Shown here: positions 11,335 through 21,199 of the stretch, piece after piece
Layout of the letters: every line of letters starts with the position of its first letter
Position numbering within the stretch: the first letter of the stretch is position 1
Origin: Sinosporangium album
GTDB lineage: Bacteria > Actinomycetota > Actinomycetes > Streptosporangiales > Streptosporangiaceae
DNA: 64,000 nt
Direction of reading: 5' to 3'
Assembly (NCBI RefSeq): GCF_900100605.1
Contig: NZ_FNCN01000006.1
Span: 212,476 to 276,475, forward strand
Made by a program: the position numbers and the translations under genes
The notes under the pieces: generated by a model
Databases searched by the model: none
What the model saw: only the letters and a program-made list of their open reading frames with translations
Told to the model about the DNA's origin: nothing

Positions 11335-12939
11335 TCACGACGGGCGGGAGACGGCGGCGAGGATTTCGGGCATGCGGGCGAGGCCGAGGGCGGAGGCGAG
11401 GCGGCGGCCGGCCCAGGCGGCAGTGAGGCCGTACGGCACGGCGAGGAGGCTCCACCAGGCCGCGCCGAGGAGCGGGGGCAGGGCGATGGGGAGGGCGAGG
11501 AGGGCGGTGACGAGGAGTGAGCCGAAGGAGCTGAGGAAGGCGATGCCGCCTTGGCCGGGGGCGGCGCCGCTGAAGGAGTTGAGGCGTTCGGGGGTGGTGT
11601 ACGGCACGAGCACGGTGGTGACGGAGCCGACGGCGAGGCCGACGCCGAAGACGCCCCAGCCGGTGAGGGCGGCCGACCACGCGAAGGTCCAGTCGCCCGC
11701 GAGGAGGGCGCCGGCGATGGCGACGGCGGTGATGAGGGGGACGGCGAGTACGACGAGGGCGAGGTGGCGGCCGGCGAGGTCGGTGCGCAGGTCCCGGGCT
11801 GTGCCGTACACGACGGCGTTCATCCACAGGGAGCGCCCGTCGATGCCGAAGGCGTTGGCGGACTGGAGGGCGGTCATGAGGGCGCTGAGGCAGGCGGGGA
11901 AGTAGACGAGCCACGCGCCTGCGGCTGCGCCGCCGCCCTGGCCGCTGATGGAGAACAGCAGGACGCCGCTGACGGCGACGGCGGTGATCCAGCCGACACG
12001 GCCGCGCGGGTCGCGTCGGGCGTATTTGAGCTCTTTGACGACGACCGCGGTGAACGCGCTTTCGGGGAGGACGCGGGCGGCGAGGCTGCGGGAGCGTACG
12101 CCGGCGGCCTGGGTGGAGGTGTCGGGGGTGACGAGGGCGCGTTTGAGCGCGGCGATCCACAGGATGCCGAAGACGGCGACGATGAGGGCGACGGCGGCGA
12201 GTTCGGCGAGGGCGACGAGGCCGCCGGCGCCGATGGCGTGCCCGGCCATGCCGGCCGGGGTCCAGCGCAGGACGCCCGCCATGTCGCCGATGAGCCGCGG
12301 CACGTCGAGGGCGGAGCCCTGGTTGACGACGAGGTTGGGCAGTTGGCTGAGCAGGACGACGAAGACGACGCTGACGGCGGCGAGGTCGCGGCCTCGGCGG
12401 CTGCGCAGCGCGCCGGACAGGGCGGTGGTGACGAGGCGGGAGGTGACGATGCAGAGGGCGAAGAGGAGGACGACGGCGACGATTCCGGTGGTGATCCCGG
12501 TGGCGCCGACGGCGATCCCGGTGAGGGCGCCGGAGGTGATGATGAGCGTGACGGGGGGCCACACGCCTGTCACGGAGGCGGTGAACATGCCGGCGGCGAG
12601 CCGCCCGGTGGTGAGCGGGAGGAGGGCCACGCGGGAGGGGTCGAGCGTGTCGTCGAGCCCGAACATCATCAGCGGGCCGATGGCCCAGGCCACCCAGAAC
12701 ATGGTGAACGCGATGACCACGAGGTCGACGGCCATGTCGGGGGGCGCGAGCCGTACGAGGCCCATGGTGATGAAGCCGATCACGGCGACGGCGACGGCGG
12801 CGAGGACGCTGAAGACGAACCCGATCTGGCGGGCGGTCTCGCCGCGCAGGTTGCCGATGATCAGGCGGAGTTTGAGCTTGAAGAAGAGTGCGGCGACGCC
12901 TCCGATGCCGAGGTTCACGCCTGTGCCGAGCCCAGCCAC
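11335..12939 (-). CDS. ABC exporter permease
   Basis: A 534-residue polytopic membrane protein with about 12 hydrophobic segments, consistent with an ABC-2-like exporter permease. Stretches such as GFVFSVLAAVAVAVIGFITMG and LPLTTGRLAAGMFTASVTG fit large actinobacterial transporter permeases. The GTG at 12939 follows a GGAGGGG ribosome binding site and lies 25 bp inside the 3' end of the ATPase gene, so the two are one operon and surely one transporter. The substrate cannot be told from the sequence. Confidence 0.78.
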   Translation of the reverse strand: MAGLGTGVNLGIGGVAALFFKLKLRLIIGNLRGETARQIGFVFSVLAAVAVAVIGFITMGLVRLAPPDMAVDLVVIAFTMFWVAWAIGPLMMFGLDDTLDPSRVALLPLTTGRLAAGMFTASVTGVWPPVTLIITSGALTGIAVGATGITTGIVAVVLLFALCIVTSRLVTTALSGALRSRRGRDLAAVSVVFVVLLSQLPNLVVNQGSALDVPRLIGDMAGVLRWTPAGMAGHAIGAGGLVALAELAAVALIVAVFGILWIAALKRALVTPDTSTQAAGVRSRSLAARVLPESAFTAVVVKELKYARRDPRGRVGWITAVAVSGVLLFSISGQGGGAAAGAWLVYFPACLSALMTALQSANAFGIDGRSLWMNAVVYGTARDLRTDLAGRHLALVVLAVPLITAVAIAGALLAGDWTFAWSAALTGWGVFGVGLAVGSVTTVLVPYTTPERLNSFSGAAPGQGGIAFLSSFGSLLVTALLALPIALPPLLGAAWWSLLAVPYGLTAAWAGRRLASALGLARMPEILAAVSRPS

Positions 12940-13697
12940 GACAGCCCCTCCTCACCGTTGCCGCTGCCGCTGCCGGAGTTGCTCGCGCCGACGAGGTCGA
13001 GGAACGCCTGGTTGAGGGTGCGTCCGGCGCGGATCTGGTCGAGGGGGCCTTGGGCGACGATGTATCCGCCGCTCATGACCGATACCCAGTCGCAGAGGCG
13101 TTCGACGAGGTCCATGACGTGGCTGGAGAAGACCACGGTCGATCCGGAGGAGGTGTAGCGGGTGAGCACGTCGACGAGGGTGTTGGCGCTGACGGGGTCG
13201 ACGCCTTCGAAGGGTTCGTCGAGGAAGAGGACCGCAGGGTTGTGCAGGAGCGCCGCGGCTAAGCCGATCTTCTTGCGCATGCCGGTGGAGTAATCGACGA
13301 CGAGTTTGTCGGCGGATCCCAGGAGGTCCATGACCGCGAGGAGTTCCTCGGTACGCCGTTCGACCTCCGGTTTGGGCAGGCCGCGCAGTTGGCCGTTGTA
13401 GTGCAGCAGTTCGCGGCCCGAGAGCCGTTCGAACAGGCGCAGCCCTTCGGGGAGGACGCCGATTCTGGCCTTGACGGCGACGGGGTCCTGCCACACGTCG
13501 AATCCGTCGATGTGGATGCTGCCGCCGTCGGGCCGAAGGAGCCCGGTCGTCATGCTGAGGGTTGTGGTCTTGCCTGCGCCGTTGGGTCCGACCAGGCCGG
13601 CGAAGCTCCCTCGGGGGACGACGAGGTCCACACCGGCTACGGCGGTCTGCTGCCCGAATCGCTTGAAGAGGCCCTGTGTGCGCACCGCGTCGGTCAT
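12915..13697 (-). CDS. ABC transporter ATP-binding protein
   Basis: A 260-residue ABC ATPase that would drive the permease encoded downstream. Walker A is GPNGAGKTT near residue 39, the signature region is [10 protein letters not shown] in place of LSGGQ, and Walker B is [13 protein letters not shown] with an H-loop in SSHVMD. STGM-type signatures are usual in exporters of the drug/lantibiotic type. The tail is Gly/Ser-rich. It starts at ATG 13697 and diverges from accD. Confidence 0.9.
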   Translation of the reverse strand: MTDAVRTQGLFKRFGQQTAVAGVDLVVPRGSFAGLVGPNGAGKTTTLSMTTGLLRPDGGSIHIDGFDVWQDPVAVKARIGVLPEGLRLFERLSGRELLHYNGQLRGLPKPEVERRTEELLAVMDLLGSADKLVVDYSTGMRKKIGLAAALLHNPAVLFLDEPFEGVDPVSANTLVDVLTRYTSSGSTVVFSSHVMDLVERLCDWVSVMSGGYIVAQGPLDQIRAGRTLNQAFLDLVGASNSGSGSGNGEEGLSWLGSAQA

Positions 13698-13899
13698 ATG
13701 CGCCAGTCTGGCAGAGGCGCAGGCCAGTGAGGCTGCTTGGCGGACATATCGACCAGCTGGGCGTGTCTTCGGAGGTGTGGCGTGTCTTCGGAGGGTCTCG
13801 CACGGATTCCGGCCCTGCCAGAAGTGCGTCTTCGCAGGATGGCTACCCTTGCGGACGAGCGAAAACGTACTGGTAGCGGTAGAAGCTGTGAGGGAAGCG
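13698..13899. promoter_or_regulatory. divergent promoter region of the ABC operon and accD
   Basis: This 202-bp region must hold both promoters. It contains a direct repeat of CGTGTCTTCGGAGG (about 13763 and 13782). No clear -10/-35 pair can be assigned with confidence. Confidence 0.3.
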
Positions 13900-15498
13900 A
13901 TGAGTGCCGAGGCTAAGCCTGAGGTTCCCGCGGTGGACATCCACACGACGGCGGGCAAGGTCGCCGACCTTGAGCGACGTCTCCACGAGGCGGCTCACGC
14001 CGGTTCCGCCCGGTCGGTGGAGAAGCAGCACGCCAAGGGCAAGATGACGGCGCGCGAACGACTGACCGCCTTCCTCGACCCGGGGAGTTTCGTCGAATTC
14101 GATGAGTTCGCCCGGCACCGCTCGACGAGCTTCGGGCTCGACAAGGAGCGGCCGTACGGCGACGGCGTGGTCACCGGATACGGAACGGTGGACGGCCGAC
14201 CGGTCGCGGTGTTCGCGCAAGATTTCACGGTTTTCGGTGGATCTCTCGGTGAAGTCTTCGGCGAGAAGATCGTCAAAGTCATGGATCATGCGCTCAAGAC
14301 GGGCTGCCCCGTTATCGGGATCAACGACTCGGGCGGCGCGCGCATCCAGGAAGGCGTGGTCTCGCTCGGGCTCTATGCGGAGATCTTCAAGCGCAATGTC
14401 CATGCGTCCGGAGTAATTCCGCAGATTTCCTTGATCATGGGCCCGTGCGCGGGCGGCGCGGTCTATTCGCCGGCGCTTACCGATTTCATCCTGATGGTTC
14501 AGGAGAAATCTCACATGTTCATCACCGGTCCGGATGTGATCAAGACGGTTACCGGCGAGGAAGTGACCTTCGAGGAACTCGGCGGCGCGCACACCCACAA
14601 CTCCCGGTCCGGCGTGGCGCACTATGAGGCGACCGACGAGCAGGACTGCCTGGACTTCGCCCGTGCGCTGCTGTCTCACCTTCCGTCCAACAACATGGAC
14701 GAGGCCCCGGTTTACCCGCTCGACCCGATTCTTGAGATCACCGACGAGGACGCCGAGCTGGACAGCGTGATCCCCGACTCGGCCAACCAGCCCTACGACA
14801 TGCAGGCCGTCCTCGGCCGAGTGCTGGACGACGGCGAGTTCCTGGAGGTCCACGCGGGATTCGCCCCCAACATCCTGGTCGGCTTCGGCCGCGTCGAGGG
14901 CCGTTCGGTGGGCATCGTGGCCAACCAGCCGATGAGTTTCGCCGGCACCCTCGACATCGCCGCCTCGGAGAAGGCCGCCCGCTTCGTGCGCACCTGCGAT
15001 GCCTTCAACATCCCGGTCCTGACCTTTGTGGACGTGCCCGGTTTCCTCCCCGGCACCGACCAGGAGTGGAACGGCATCATCCGGCGCGGCGCCAAGCTTC
15101 TGTACGCCTACGCCGAGGCCACCGTGCCCCTGGTCACGGTGATCACCCGCAAGGCGTACGGCGGAGCCTACGACGTCATGGGTTCCAAGCACCTCGGCGC
15201 CGACATCAACCTGGCCTGGCCGACGGCGCAGATCGCGGTCATGGGGGCGCAGGGGGCCGTCAACATCCTCTACCGGCGCGAACTCGCCGAAGCGGCGGAC
15301 CCGGACGCCGAGCGCGCCCGCCTCATCACGGAATATGAGGACACGCTGGCGAACCCGTACCTCGCCGCCGAGCGGGGCTACGTCGACGCGGTGATCCGTC
15401 CCGCGAGCACCCGGGTGCAGATCATCCGGGCGCTGCGAGCCCTCCGCAACAAGCGGGCGACCCTGCCGCCGAAGAAGCACGGCAACATCCCGCTGTAA
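13900..15498 (+). CDS. accD: acyl-CoA carboxylase beta (carboxyltransferase) subunit
   Basis: A 532-residue carboxyltransferase of the AccD5/PccB type. It moves CO2 from biotin on the alpha subunit to acetyl- or propionyl-CoA, giving malonyl- or methylmalonyl-CoA for fatty acid and polyketide synthesis. The oxyanion-hole stretches are [11 protein letters not shown] near residue 144 and [15 protein letters not shown] near 419, and the conserved [10 protein letters not shown] is near 205. AGGGAAG precedes the ATG at 13900; a GTG at 13888 is in frame but lacks a binding site. accE follows at 104 bp; the matching alpha subunit is at 49796. Substrate preference between acetyl and propionyl is not settled by motif. 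Confidence 0.93.
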   Translation: MSAEAKPEVPAVDIHTTAGKVADLERRLHEAAHAGSARSVEKQHAKGKMTARERLTAFLDPGSFVEFDEFARHRSTSFGLDKERPYGDGVVTGYGTVDGRPVAVFAQDFTVFGGSLGEVFGEKIVKVMDHALKTGCPVIGINDSGGARIQEGVVSLGLYAEIFKRNVHASGVIPQISLIMGPCAGGAVYSPALTDFILMVQEKSHMFITGPDVIKTVTGEEVTFEELGGAHTHNSRSGVAHYEATDEQDCLDFARALLSHLPSNNMDEAPVYPLDPILEITDEDAELDSVIPDSANQPYDMQAVLGRVLDDGEFLEVHAGFAPNILVGFGRVEGRSVGIVANQPMSFAGTLDIAASEKAARFVRTCDAFNIPVLTFVDVPGFLPGTDQEWNGIIRRGAKLLYAYAEATVPLVTVITRKAYGGAYDVMGSKHLGADINLAWPTAQIAVMGAQGAVNILYRRELAEAADPDAERARLITEYEDTLANPYLAAERGYVDAVIRPASTRVQIIRALRALRNKRATLPPKKHGNIPL

Positions 15499-15601
15499 GG
15501 CAAAGCGCTGCAAGCGAGCTGTAAGCAAATCCGGATCCTTCCTGACGATCCTCGCATATCAGGAAGGCTTGTTTACCCGTGGATCTGCGAAAAGAGGCCC
15601 T

Positions 15602-15814
15602 ATGGAAGCACCGTACCTGCGTATCGTTCGCGGTGACGCCACTGCCGAAGAGGTCGCGGCCCTCGTCGCGGCCCTGACGGCCAGGGGCGTCGTCTCCAAG
15701 GTACAAGTTACACAAAGCCTGGAATCGTGGAGGAATCCGGCTGATCTCATGAGAAAGCCGCTTACCCATGGCCCTGGCGCATGGAGGAGAGCTTCCCAGC
15801 CTATTTACAGGTGA
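15602..15814 (+). CDS. accE: acyl-CoA carboxylase epsilon subunit
   Basis: A 70-residue protein of the small actinobacterial epsilon family that stabilises and activates the alpha-beta acyl-CoA carboxylase. It has the usual form: LRIVRGDATAEEVAALVAALTAR at the front and SWRNPADLMRKP plus GPGAWRRAS at the end. The ATG at 15602 begins MEAPYLRIV; an upstream in-frame start adds 11 unmatched residues. Its place just after accD supports the call. Confidence 0.9.
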   Translation: MEAPYLRIVRGDATAEEVAALVAALTARGVVSKVQVTQSLESWRNPADLMRKPLTHGPGAWRRASQPIYR

Positions 15815-15935
15815 TGGATCTCCCGAATGGGGTGTCAACTTCCTTGAGACTTGGGACTATCTAGAAAAGTAGGCGTATATAGTCAGCCGACACCTGGAAG
15901 CCACCCCGACTCAGCCCCGCGGCATGGAGGACCAC

Positions 15936-16880
15936 ATGGCCACCCCGGACCTCGCGCCGCACACTGTTGCGGCCAAATACGCGGTGCTCGTGGATGTCGG
16001 CTACCTCTACGCGGCGGCCGGCGAGGTGCTTCTCGGCGCCAAGGAGCGCAAGGAATACCGGGTCGCCGCGGACGAGTTGATCCAAGCTTTGCAAAAGCAT
16101 GCTGATGATCGCATTCACGGGGAGTTGCTGCGAATCTACTGGTATGACGCGGCCCGAGATCGGGTCCCGACCGTCGACCAGCGGGTCATCGCGCAACTCC
16201 CCTGGGTGAAGGTACGGCTCGGCAACCTCAACGCGCGGGGACAGCAGAAGGGCGTCGACGCGCAGATCCGCAGCGACCTCGAAGCCCTGGCCCGCCACCA
16301 CGCGGTCAGCGACACGATCCTGCTCGCCGGTGACGAGGACATGGTCCCCGCCGTCGAAGCCGCCCAGGCGTACGGCGTGCGCGTCCACCTCTGGGGCGTG
16401 GAGCCGCCCTACGGCACCAACCAGGCCGAACGCCTCGTCTGGGAGGCCGACACCGTCGAAGTGATCAGCGCGGACTTCCTGCGCCCCTTCTTCGGCCGCG
16501 CCCCCCAGGCGGTTCCCCCCGTCGCCGCCCCGGCGACGCCCTCCCCCGCCCAGGTGTTCGCCGGCCGCACCCCCGCCAGGCCCGCCGCCAAGCAGGTCGG
16601 CCAGGTCGCCAAGCTCGGCCCGAACCGCCAGCGCGTGGAAGAGGTCGGCGAGCACGTCGCGCAGAAGTGGATCCTCACCCGAGGCCGCGACAACATCCGC
16701 GACCTGCTTCCCGGCCCCATCCTGCCGACCGTCATCGACACCGAGCTCCTCATCGAGGCGGAGAAGGAGCTCGGTCACTCTCTGCGCCCCTACCCGGAGG
16801 CCCGCGTGTGGCTCAGAGACGGCTTCTGGGCCAGGGTTTACCGCGAGTTCGACTTGGGTGTCGGGGTCTCGTCGAAGTAG
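15936..16880 (+). CDS. NYN-domain (PIN-like) protein, putative ribonuclease
   Basis: A 314-residue protein. Residues 15-175 form a NYN domain: YAVLVDVGYLYAA with the first acidic residue, the middle stretch QQKGVDAQIRSDL, and LAGDEDMVPAVEAAQ with the DxD-like acidic pair, which together suit a metal-dependent ribonuclease fold. A Pro/Ala-rich linker follows, then a C-terminal segment (about 225-305) with TVIDTELLIEAEKELGHSLRPYPEARVWLRDGFW that may be a winged-helix RNA-binding domain. The start at 15936 has GGAGG ten bases before it. The target RNA is unknown. It stands alone, 120 bp after accE. Confidence 0.8.
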   Translation: MATPDLAPHTVAAKYAVLVDVGYLYAAAGEVLLGAKERKEYRVAADELIQALQKHADDRIHGELLRIYWYDAARDRVPTVDQRVIAQLPWVKVRLGNLNARGQQKGVDAQIRSDLEALARHHAVSDTILLAGDEDMVPAVEAAQAYGVRVHLWGVEPPYGTNQAERLVWEADTVEVISADFLRPFFGRAPQAVPPVAAPATPSPAQVFAGRTPARPAAKQVGQVAKLGPNRQRVEEVGEHVAQKWILTRGRDNIRDLLPGPILPTVIDTELLIEAEKELGHSLRPYPEARVWLRDGFWARVYREFDLGVGVSSK

Positions 16881-16997
16881 GCCCACAGAGGCTCTCAGCC
16901 GCTTCGGTACCCGCCGGGTCCAAGGCCGCCGCGAGCCCCCACGCACATGTCCGAAACCCGCCGGTCCCGCGGGGTGAAGTGCGGATAACGTCGAATC

Positions 16998-18434
16998 GTG
17001 GCTGCTACCGAGCTCGACTTCGACTCCTGCTACCGCGCGGTCAGCGCCCGTGATCCGCGCTTCGACGGCCGCTTCTACACCGCCGTGACCACGACGCGCA
17101 TCTACTGCCGACCGATCTGCCCCGCCCGCACGCCGAGCGCCCGCAACGTGCGCTTCTACCGGCACGCGGCCACCGCCGAGGCCGCGGGCTTCCGCCCCTG
17201 CAAACGGTGCCGCCCCGAACTCAGCCCCGGCGACCCCGGCTGGAACCACCGCGGCGACACCGTCGGCCGGGCACTCCGCCTCATCGACGAAGGCGTCGCC
17301 GACGACCACGGCGTCGCGGGGCTCGCCGGGCGCCTCCACATCACCGAACGCCACCTGCACCGCCTGTTCGTCGGCGAACTCGGCGTCGGGCCGCTCGCGG
17401 TGGCCCGGACCAAGCGGATGCTGCTCGCCAAGCAGCTCCTCACCGAGACCGCCCTGCCGATCGGCGACGTGGCCTTCGCCTCGGGATTCGGCAGCCTGCG
17501 GCAGTTCAACGCGACCATGAAAGAGGTGTACGGCTTCCCGCCCGGCGAACTGCGGCGCGCCGCCCGGGCCGCCGACCCGCAGGCGCGCGCGGAAGGCTCC
17601 GCTGTACTGTCGGTGCGGTTGCACCACCGCACGCCGTACGAGGCGGGGGCGCTGCTGGCCTTCCTCGCGGCCCGTGCCGTACCGGGGCTGGAGCGGGTGA
17701 CGGAGACGGCGTATAGCAGGGTGATCCCCGGCGGTGTGATCACGTTGACTCCGCAGCCCGGGTTCGTACGGCTCGACGCCGCCCTGCACGACGCCCAGCA
17801 CCTCGCCCGCATCGTGGCACGTTCCCGGCGCCTGCTCGACCTCGACGCCGACCCGCAGTCGATCGCCGCCGTCCTCGGCGCGACCGCCGTCGCCCCCCTC
17901 CTCGAGGCCCGCCCCGGGCTGCGAGTGCCCGGGGCGTACGACACGTTCGAGCTCGCCGTACGCGGCGTCGTCGGACAGCAGATCTCCGTCGCCGGAGCCC
18001 GCACCATGCTCGGCCGCCTCATCACCCACCCCGGCTTGGGCACCCGCGTGGCAGGCAGCCCCGACCCCGCCCTCACCCACGTGTTCCCCACCCCGGAACG
18101 CCTCGCCGAGACAGACCTGACCGGCCTCGGCTTCACCACCCGCAGAGCCCAAACCCTGCGTGTCCTCGCCGAACACATCGCGACGGGCCGCATCGACCTC
18201 GACGGCGGCCAAGAACCCGCCGAAGCCCGGGCCCGCCTCATGGAAGTGCCCGGGATCGGCCCCTGGACCGCCGGCTACATCGCCCTGCGCGCCATGTCCG
18301 ACCCCGACGCATGGCCCGACGGAGACCTCGGCCTCCGCCGCGCCATGCGCCGCCTGTCCATCACCGACGACGACATCGAGCGGACCCGCCCCTGGCGGGC
18401 ATACGCCGCTCTCCACCTGTGGAGTTCACCATGA
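16998..18434 (+). CDS. Ada-AlkA fusion: alkylation-response activator and 3-methyladenine glycosylase
   Basis: A 478-residue repair protein. Residues 10-80 are the Ada zinc/methyl-acceptor domain with YCRPICPAR and FRPCKRCRPE; residues 90-185 are an AraC-type helix-turn-helix; residues 200-478 are AlkA, with the N-terminal AlkA domain, then GVVGQQISV and the helix-hairpin-helix stretch MEVPGIGPWTAGYIA followed by the catalytic Asp in WPDGDLGLRRA. The first part takes methyl groups from DNA phosphotriesters and activates transcription; the second removes alkylated bases. This layout is known in actinobacteria. It starts with GTG and overlaps the Ogt gene by 4 bp. Confidence 0.92.
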   Translation: MAATELDFDSCYRAVSARDPRFDGRFYTAVTTTRIYCRPICPARTPSARNVRFYRHAATAEAAGFRPCKRCRPELSPGDPGWNHRGDTVGRALRLIDEGVADDHGVAGLAGRLHITERHLHRLFVGELGVGPLAVARTKRMLLAKQLLTETALPIGDVAFASGFGSLRQFNATMKEVYGFPPGELRRAARAADPQARAEGSAVLSVRLHHRTPYEAGALLAFLAARAVPGLERVTETAYSRVIPGGVITLTPQPGFVRLDAALHDAQHLARIVARSRRLLDLDADPQSIAAVLGATAVAPLLEARPGLRVPGAYDTFELAVRGVVGQQISVAGARTMLGRLITHPGLGTRVAGSPDPALTHVFPTPERLAETDLTGLGFTTRRAQTLRVLAEHIATGRIDLDGGQEPAEARARLMEVPGIGPWTAGYIALRAMSDPDAWPDGDLGLRRAMRRLSITDDDIERTRPWRAYAALHLWSSP

Positions 18435-18934
18435 GCCCGAAAGTGCAGGCACAGGTCGTGCCGACCCCTCCCGGACCTCTCTCGCTCCTCACCTACGGCG
18501 ACGACCTCGTCGCCGCCGGCTTCACCGCCGACCCCCAGGAAATGTTCGTACGGCTCCCGCTCACCCTCCAAGCGCACGGCCTCGCGGTCGTCGACGACAT
18601 CGGCCCGGCGGCGCAAGCCGTACGCGACTACCTGAAGGGCGACCTCGACGCACTCGACGCCATCCCCGTCAGCCAGCCCGGCACCGAGACCCGCCAGCGC
18701 CTCCTGGCCGCCCTTCGCGCCGTCCCCGCCGGCACCACCGTCAGCTACGCCGACCTCGCCGAACACGCCGGCCTCCCCCGCACCGCCGCCCGCGCCGCCG
18801 GCTCGGCCTGCGCCCAAAACCTCATCGCGCCGTTCGTCCCCTGCCACCGCATCCTCCCCCAGTCCGGTGGCTTCGGCGGCTACTACTACGGCACCCCCGT
18901 CAAACAGTGGCTCCTCACCCACGAAGGCGCATAA
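18431..18934 (+). CDS. ogt: methylated-DNA--protein-cysteine methyltransferase
   Basis: A 167-residue suicide enzyme that transfers the methyl group of O6-methylguanine to its own cysteine. The active site is PFVPCHRIL near residue 137; the DNA-binding helix region is TTVSYADLAEHAGLPRTAARAAGSA. The usual asparagine hinge is present as AQNLIAPF. The ATG at 18431 overlaps the stop of the Ada-AlkA gene (ATGA), so the pair is one adaptive-response operon. Confidence 0.92.
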   Translation: MSPKVQAQVVPTPPGPLSLLTYGDDLVAAGFTADPQEMFVRLPLTLQAHGLAVVDDIGPAAQAVRDYLKGDLDALDAIPVSQPGTETRQRLLAALRAVPAGTTVSYADLAEHAGLPRTAARAAGSACAQNLIAPFVPCHRILPQSGGFGGYYYGTPVKQWLLTHEGA

Positions 18935-19061
18935 GCCCACGGGTGCGCTCCCAGGCTCTCACCCGCCTCCGCCGTCAGCGTTTCGACCTCGCAGGTCGTT
19001 CGGAGGCCGGGCCTGACCGGCAGGGTCGCGGTCACCCTCCGGCGGTAGCCCGTGGTGGAGG

Positions 19062-19754
19062 CTACCGCCGTACCGCTCGGGCAGCCGGTGTGGCCGGGGC
19101 CGAAGGTCCGCCTTGAGCGGCGGGTCCGTTGGCGTATCGACGGGGGATCGCCTCCAGCACGCGTCGCGGTCGCGGCCCTGCCGGGACACCGCTGCCTTCT
19201 CCCGCGGTGCCACTGCCGGCGACCCGCCGGCCGATACTTCTCGCGCAGTCGAGCAGGCCCTCGTCTTGGAGCATGGCAAGGGCCTTGCGGATGGTGGAGC
19301 GGTTGCAGCGGTGGAGGCGGGCGAGGTCGAGTTCACCGGGGAGGAGCGCTCCAGCCGGATAGCGGCCTGTGGTGATCTTTCGGCGTATGTCGGCGGCGAT
19401 GATCTCGTAGCGGTGGTCGCGGACCGGTTGGGCCAGGTCGCGTGGGCGCAGCCTCCAACCTTTGCGGGGTATGGGGGCCACGATGCCGAGTGCGGCGAGT
19501 GCCTGCAAGGCTTGCCGTACGGTGAGCCGTGAGCAGCCGAACCTGTCGGCGAGGGCGTGCTCGGAGGGCAGGAGCGAGCCGGGCGGGTAGGCCGCATGGG
19601 CGATGCGGTGCAGGATCGCGTGTGCGACTCGCACATGGAGAGCCCGGCCCTGGATCCGGCCAAGAGCGTCGTCCAGGCTCATGTTCAGCAAGTACTCCCC
19701 CGGCAGTCGGCGGCCGATACCGAAAGCGGATAGGGAGACATTCCGGTCGGGCAT
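19062..19754 (-). CDS. GntR-type regulator with two winged helices and no effector domain
   Basis: A 230-residue protein with two GntR winged helices. The first (about 35-105) has YPPGSLLPSEHALADRFGCSRLTVRQAL; the second (about 115-180) has YPAGALLPGELDLARLHRCNRSTIRKAL. The tail is an unfolded-looking Pro/Ala/Arg stretch. No ligand-binding domain (UTRA, FCD) is present. GGAG precedes the ATG at 19754. It diverges from the XRE-family gene across 213 bp. It marks the start of the accessory region. Two linked DNA-binding units suggest one molecule could read a direct or inverted repeat alone. Confidence 0.8.
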   Translation of the reverse strand: MPDRNVSLSAFGIGRRLPGEYLLNMSLDDALGRIQGRALHVRVAHAILHRIAHAAYPPGSLLPSEHALADRFGCSRLTVRQALQALAALGIVAPIPRKGWRLRPRDLAQPVRDHRYEIIAADIRRKITTGRYPAGALLPGELDLARLHRCNRSTIRKALAMLQDEGLLDCARSIGRRVAGSGTAGEGSGVPAGPRPRRVLEAIPRRYANGPAAQGGPSAPATPAARAVRR

Positions 19755-19910
19755 GGTTTCTCCTCGTTCTGAATGGCGTGCGATGTGCGGAGGCCGGGCT
19801 GGTGCGGTACGCCAGGCTCCTCACCGAACCGCGCGAAGGGCTTGGCGGGTCCGTCCCGCCGTTGGATCACTCGTTGGTCCATCTCAAGCCGCCTGATCGG
19901 GGTCGCGGCA

Positions 19911-19941
19911 GGGGATACTTTTGGATACGGCAGATATCCCC
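19911..19941. promoter_or_regulatory. inverted repeat in the GntR/XRE divergent region
   Basis: GGGGATA (19911-19917) and TATCCCC (19935-19941) face each other over 17 bases, with a third GGATAC copy between them. The element ends 26 bp before the XRE start codon, where it could be an operator for either divergent regulator. No known consensus is claimed. Confidence 0.3.
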
Positions 19942-19967
19942 CGTGTCCATTCGCGAGATGAGTCAGC

Positions 19968-21197
19968 ATGAGCGATATTCCTGCGTGGGCCGTCCGATTG
20001 CGCATGAAGCGTCTGGAGAGCACGTTATCCCTGGCTGGGATGGCCACTCGGATTCGAGAAGTCGCCGAAGGCCGACAGCGAGCTCATTTGCCAACACATG
20101 AGTCCCTCGTCCGCATGATCCGCTCCTGGGAGGCCGGAAAGCATCGGCCGAGCGAGCCGTATCCTCAGCTGTACGCGCGGGTCTTCCAGACAACCGAGCA
20201 CGACCTGTTTCACGAGAATGACGCATTTCAGGTGGAAATCGAGGCAGCAGGCGATGACGAACTAGAGGCCATGGAGCTCGCACGGCGTGTTGCCGCAAGC
20301 GATATGGGCGAAGAGACGCTTGAACGGCTTGAAATGGCCGTTGATGACCTCGCGGTCGCCTATCCCAGAACACCCCCCGCGGAGTTGCTCCAGCGGGTGC
20401 GGCGACACATTTCCTATGTCTCGACGTTCGTCAACGCCAGAATGACCCTTGCGGAGCATCGGCGGATCATCGTGGCCGGCGGCTGGCTGTCCCTGCTCGC
20501 TGCGACGTGCCATATCGATCTCCGCCAATTCCCCTCGGGTGCCGCACGTCTCCGCACTGCAATGCAACTCGCGAAACATGCTGAGCATGCCGAGATAGCA
20601 GGCTGGTGCCTTGAAACCGAGGCTTGGCAAGCCCTTACGTCCGGTGACCATCGGCAGGCGCTAGCCCTTGCTCAAAGCGCGCAGAGGGTGGCCCCGAAGG
20701 GAAGCTCCGCCTATATCCAGGCGACCGCGCAGGAAGGTCGTGCATGGGCACGCCTCGGTGCGGGTCCTGAGACCCGCGATGCCCTTGGCAGGGTTTCCCG
20801 GCTCGTAGAGCCCCTCCCCATACCCGACCGTCCCGAGCACCACTACCGGTACGACCCGGCCAAGAGCGACGCCTACACAGCGACCACACTGTCGTGGATC
20901 GGGGATCCGGCGGCCGAACGGTACGCGCGGGGCGTGCTCGCTCGTCTGGAGTCAACGACGGACGGCCCGCCCCGCCCCAGGAGGGCGGCCTCCGCACGGC
21001 TCGACTTGGCGCTCGCCCTCCTGGCCGCCGATCTGCCCGACGAAGCCGCAGATACCGCTCTGGTCGCCATTACCAGCGGATTGCTGGCACCCTCCAGTTA
21101 CTGGCGCGCGGCCGAGGTCGTCAGCGCTCTGGAAGCACGCCGCTTGTCTGAGACCGCCGAGCTGCGCGAGGCGTACTGGGAACTGTGTAGGTCTTAA
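19968..21197 (+). CDS. XRE-family regulator with TPR-like C-terminal domain
   Basis: A 409-residue actinobacterial regulator. Residues 5-85 form an extended helix-turn-helix with HESLVRMIRSWEAGKHRPSEPYPQLYARVF, typical of the family; from about 130 a helical repeat region (for example GHRQALALAQSAQRVAP-like and SSAYIQATAQEGRAWARLG) looks like TPR repeats, which in such proteins sense a partner or peptide. Target unknown. Expressed divergently from the GntR gene. GC content and codon use are slightly less biased than in the core genes, as in the rest of this zone. Confidence 0.8.
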   Translation: MSDIPAWAVRLRMKRLESTLSLAGMATRIREVAEGRQRAHLPTHESLVRMIRSWEAGKHRPSEPYPQLYARVFQTTEHDLFHENDAFQVEIEAAGDDELEAMELARRVAASDMGEETLERLEMAVDDLAVAYPRTPPAELLQRVRRHISYVSTFVNARMTLAEHRRIIVAGGWLSLLAATCHIDLRQFPSGAARLRTAMQLAKHAEHAEIAGWCLETEAWQALTSGDHRQALALAQSAQRVAPKGSSAYIQATAQEGRAWARLGAGPETRDALGRVSRLVEPLPIPDRPEHHYRYDPAKSDAYTATTLSWIGDPAAERYARGVLARLESTTDGPPRPRRAASARLDLALALLAADLPDEAADTALVAITSGLLAPSSYWRAAEVVSALEARRLSETAELREAYWELCRS

Positions 21198-21199
21198 GT

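Noticed and set aside
11551-13158. long rightward frame opposite the ABC exporter
   Set aside because: Gly/Glu/Asp-rich mirror of GC-biased codons; the leftward frames have ABC motifs and ribosome binding sites.
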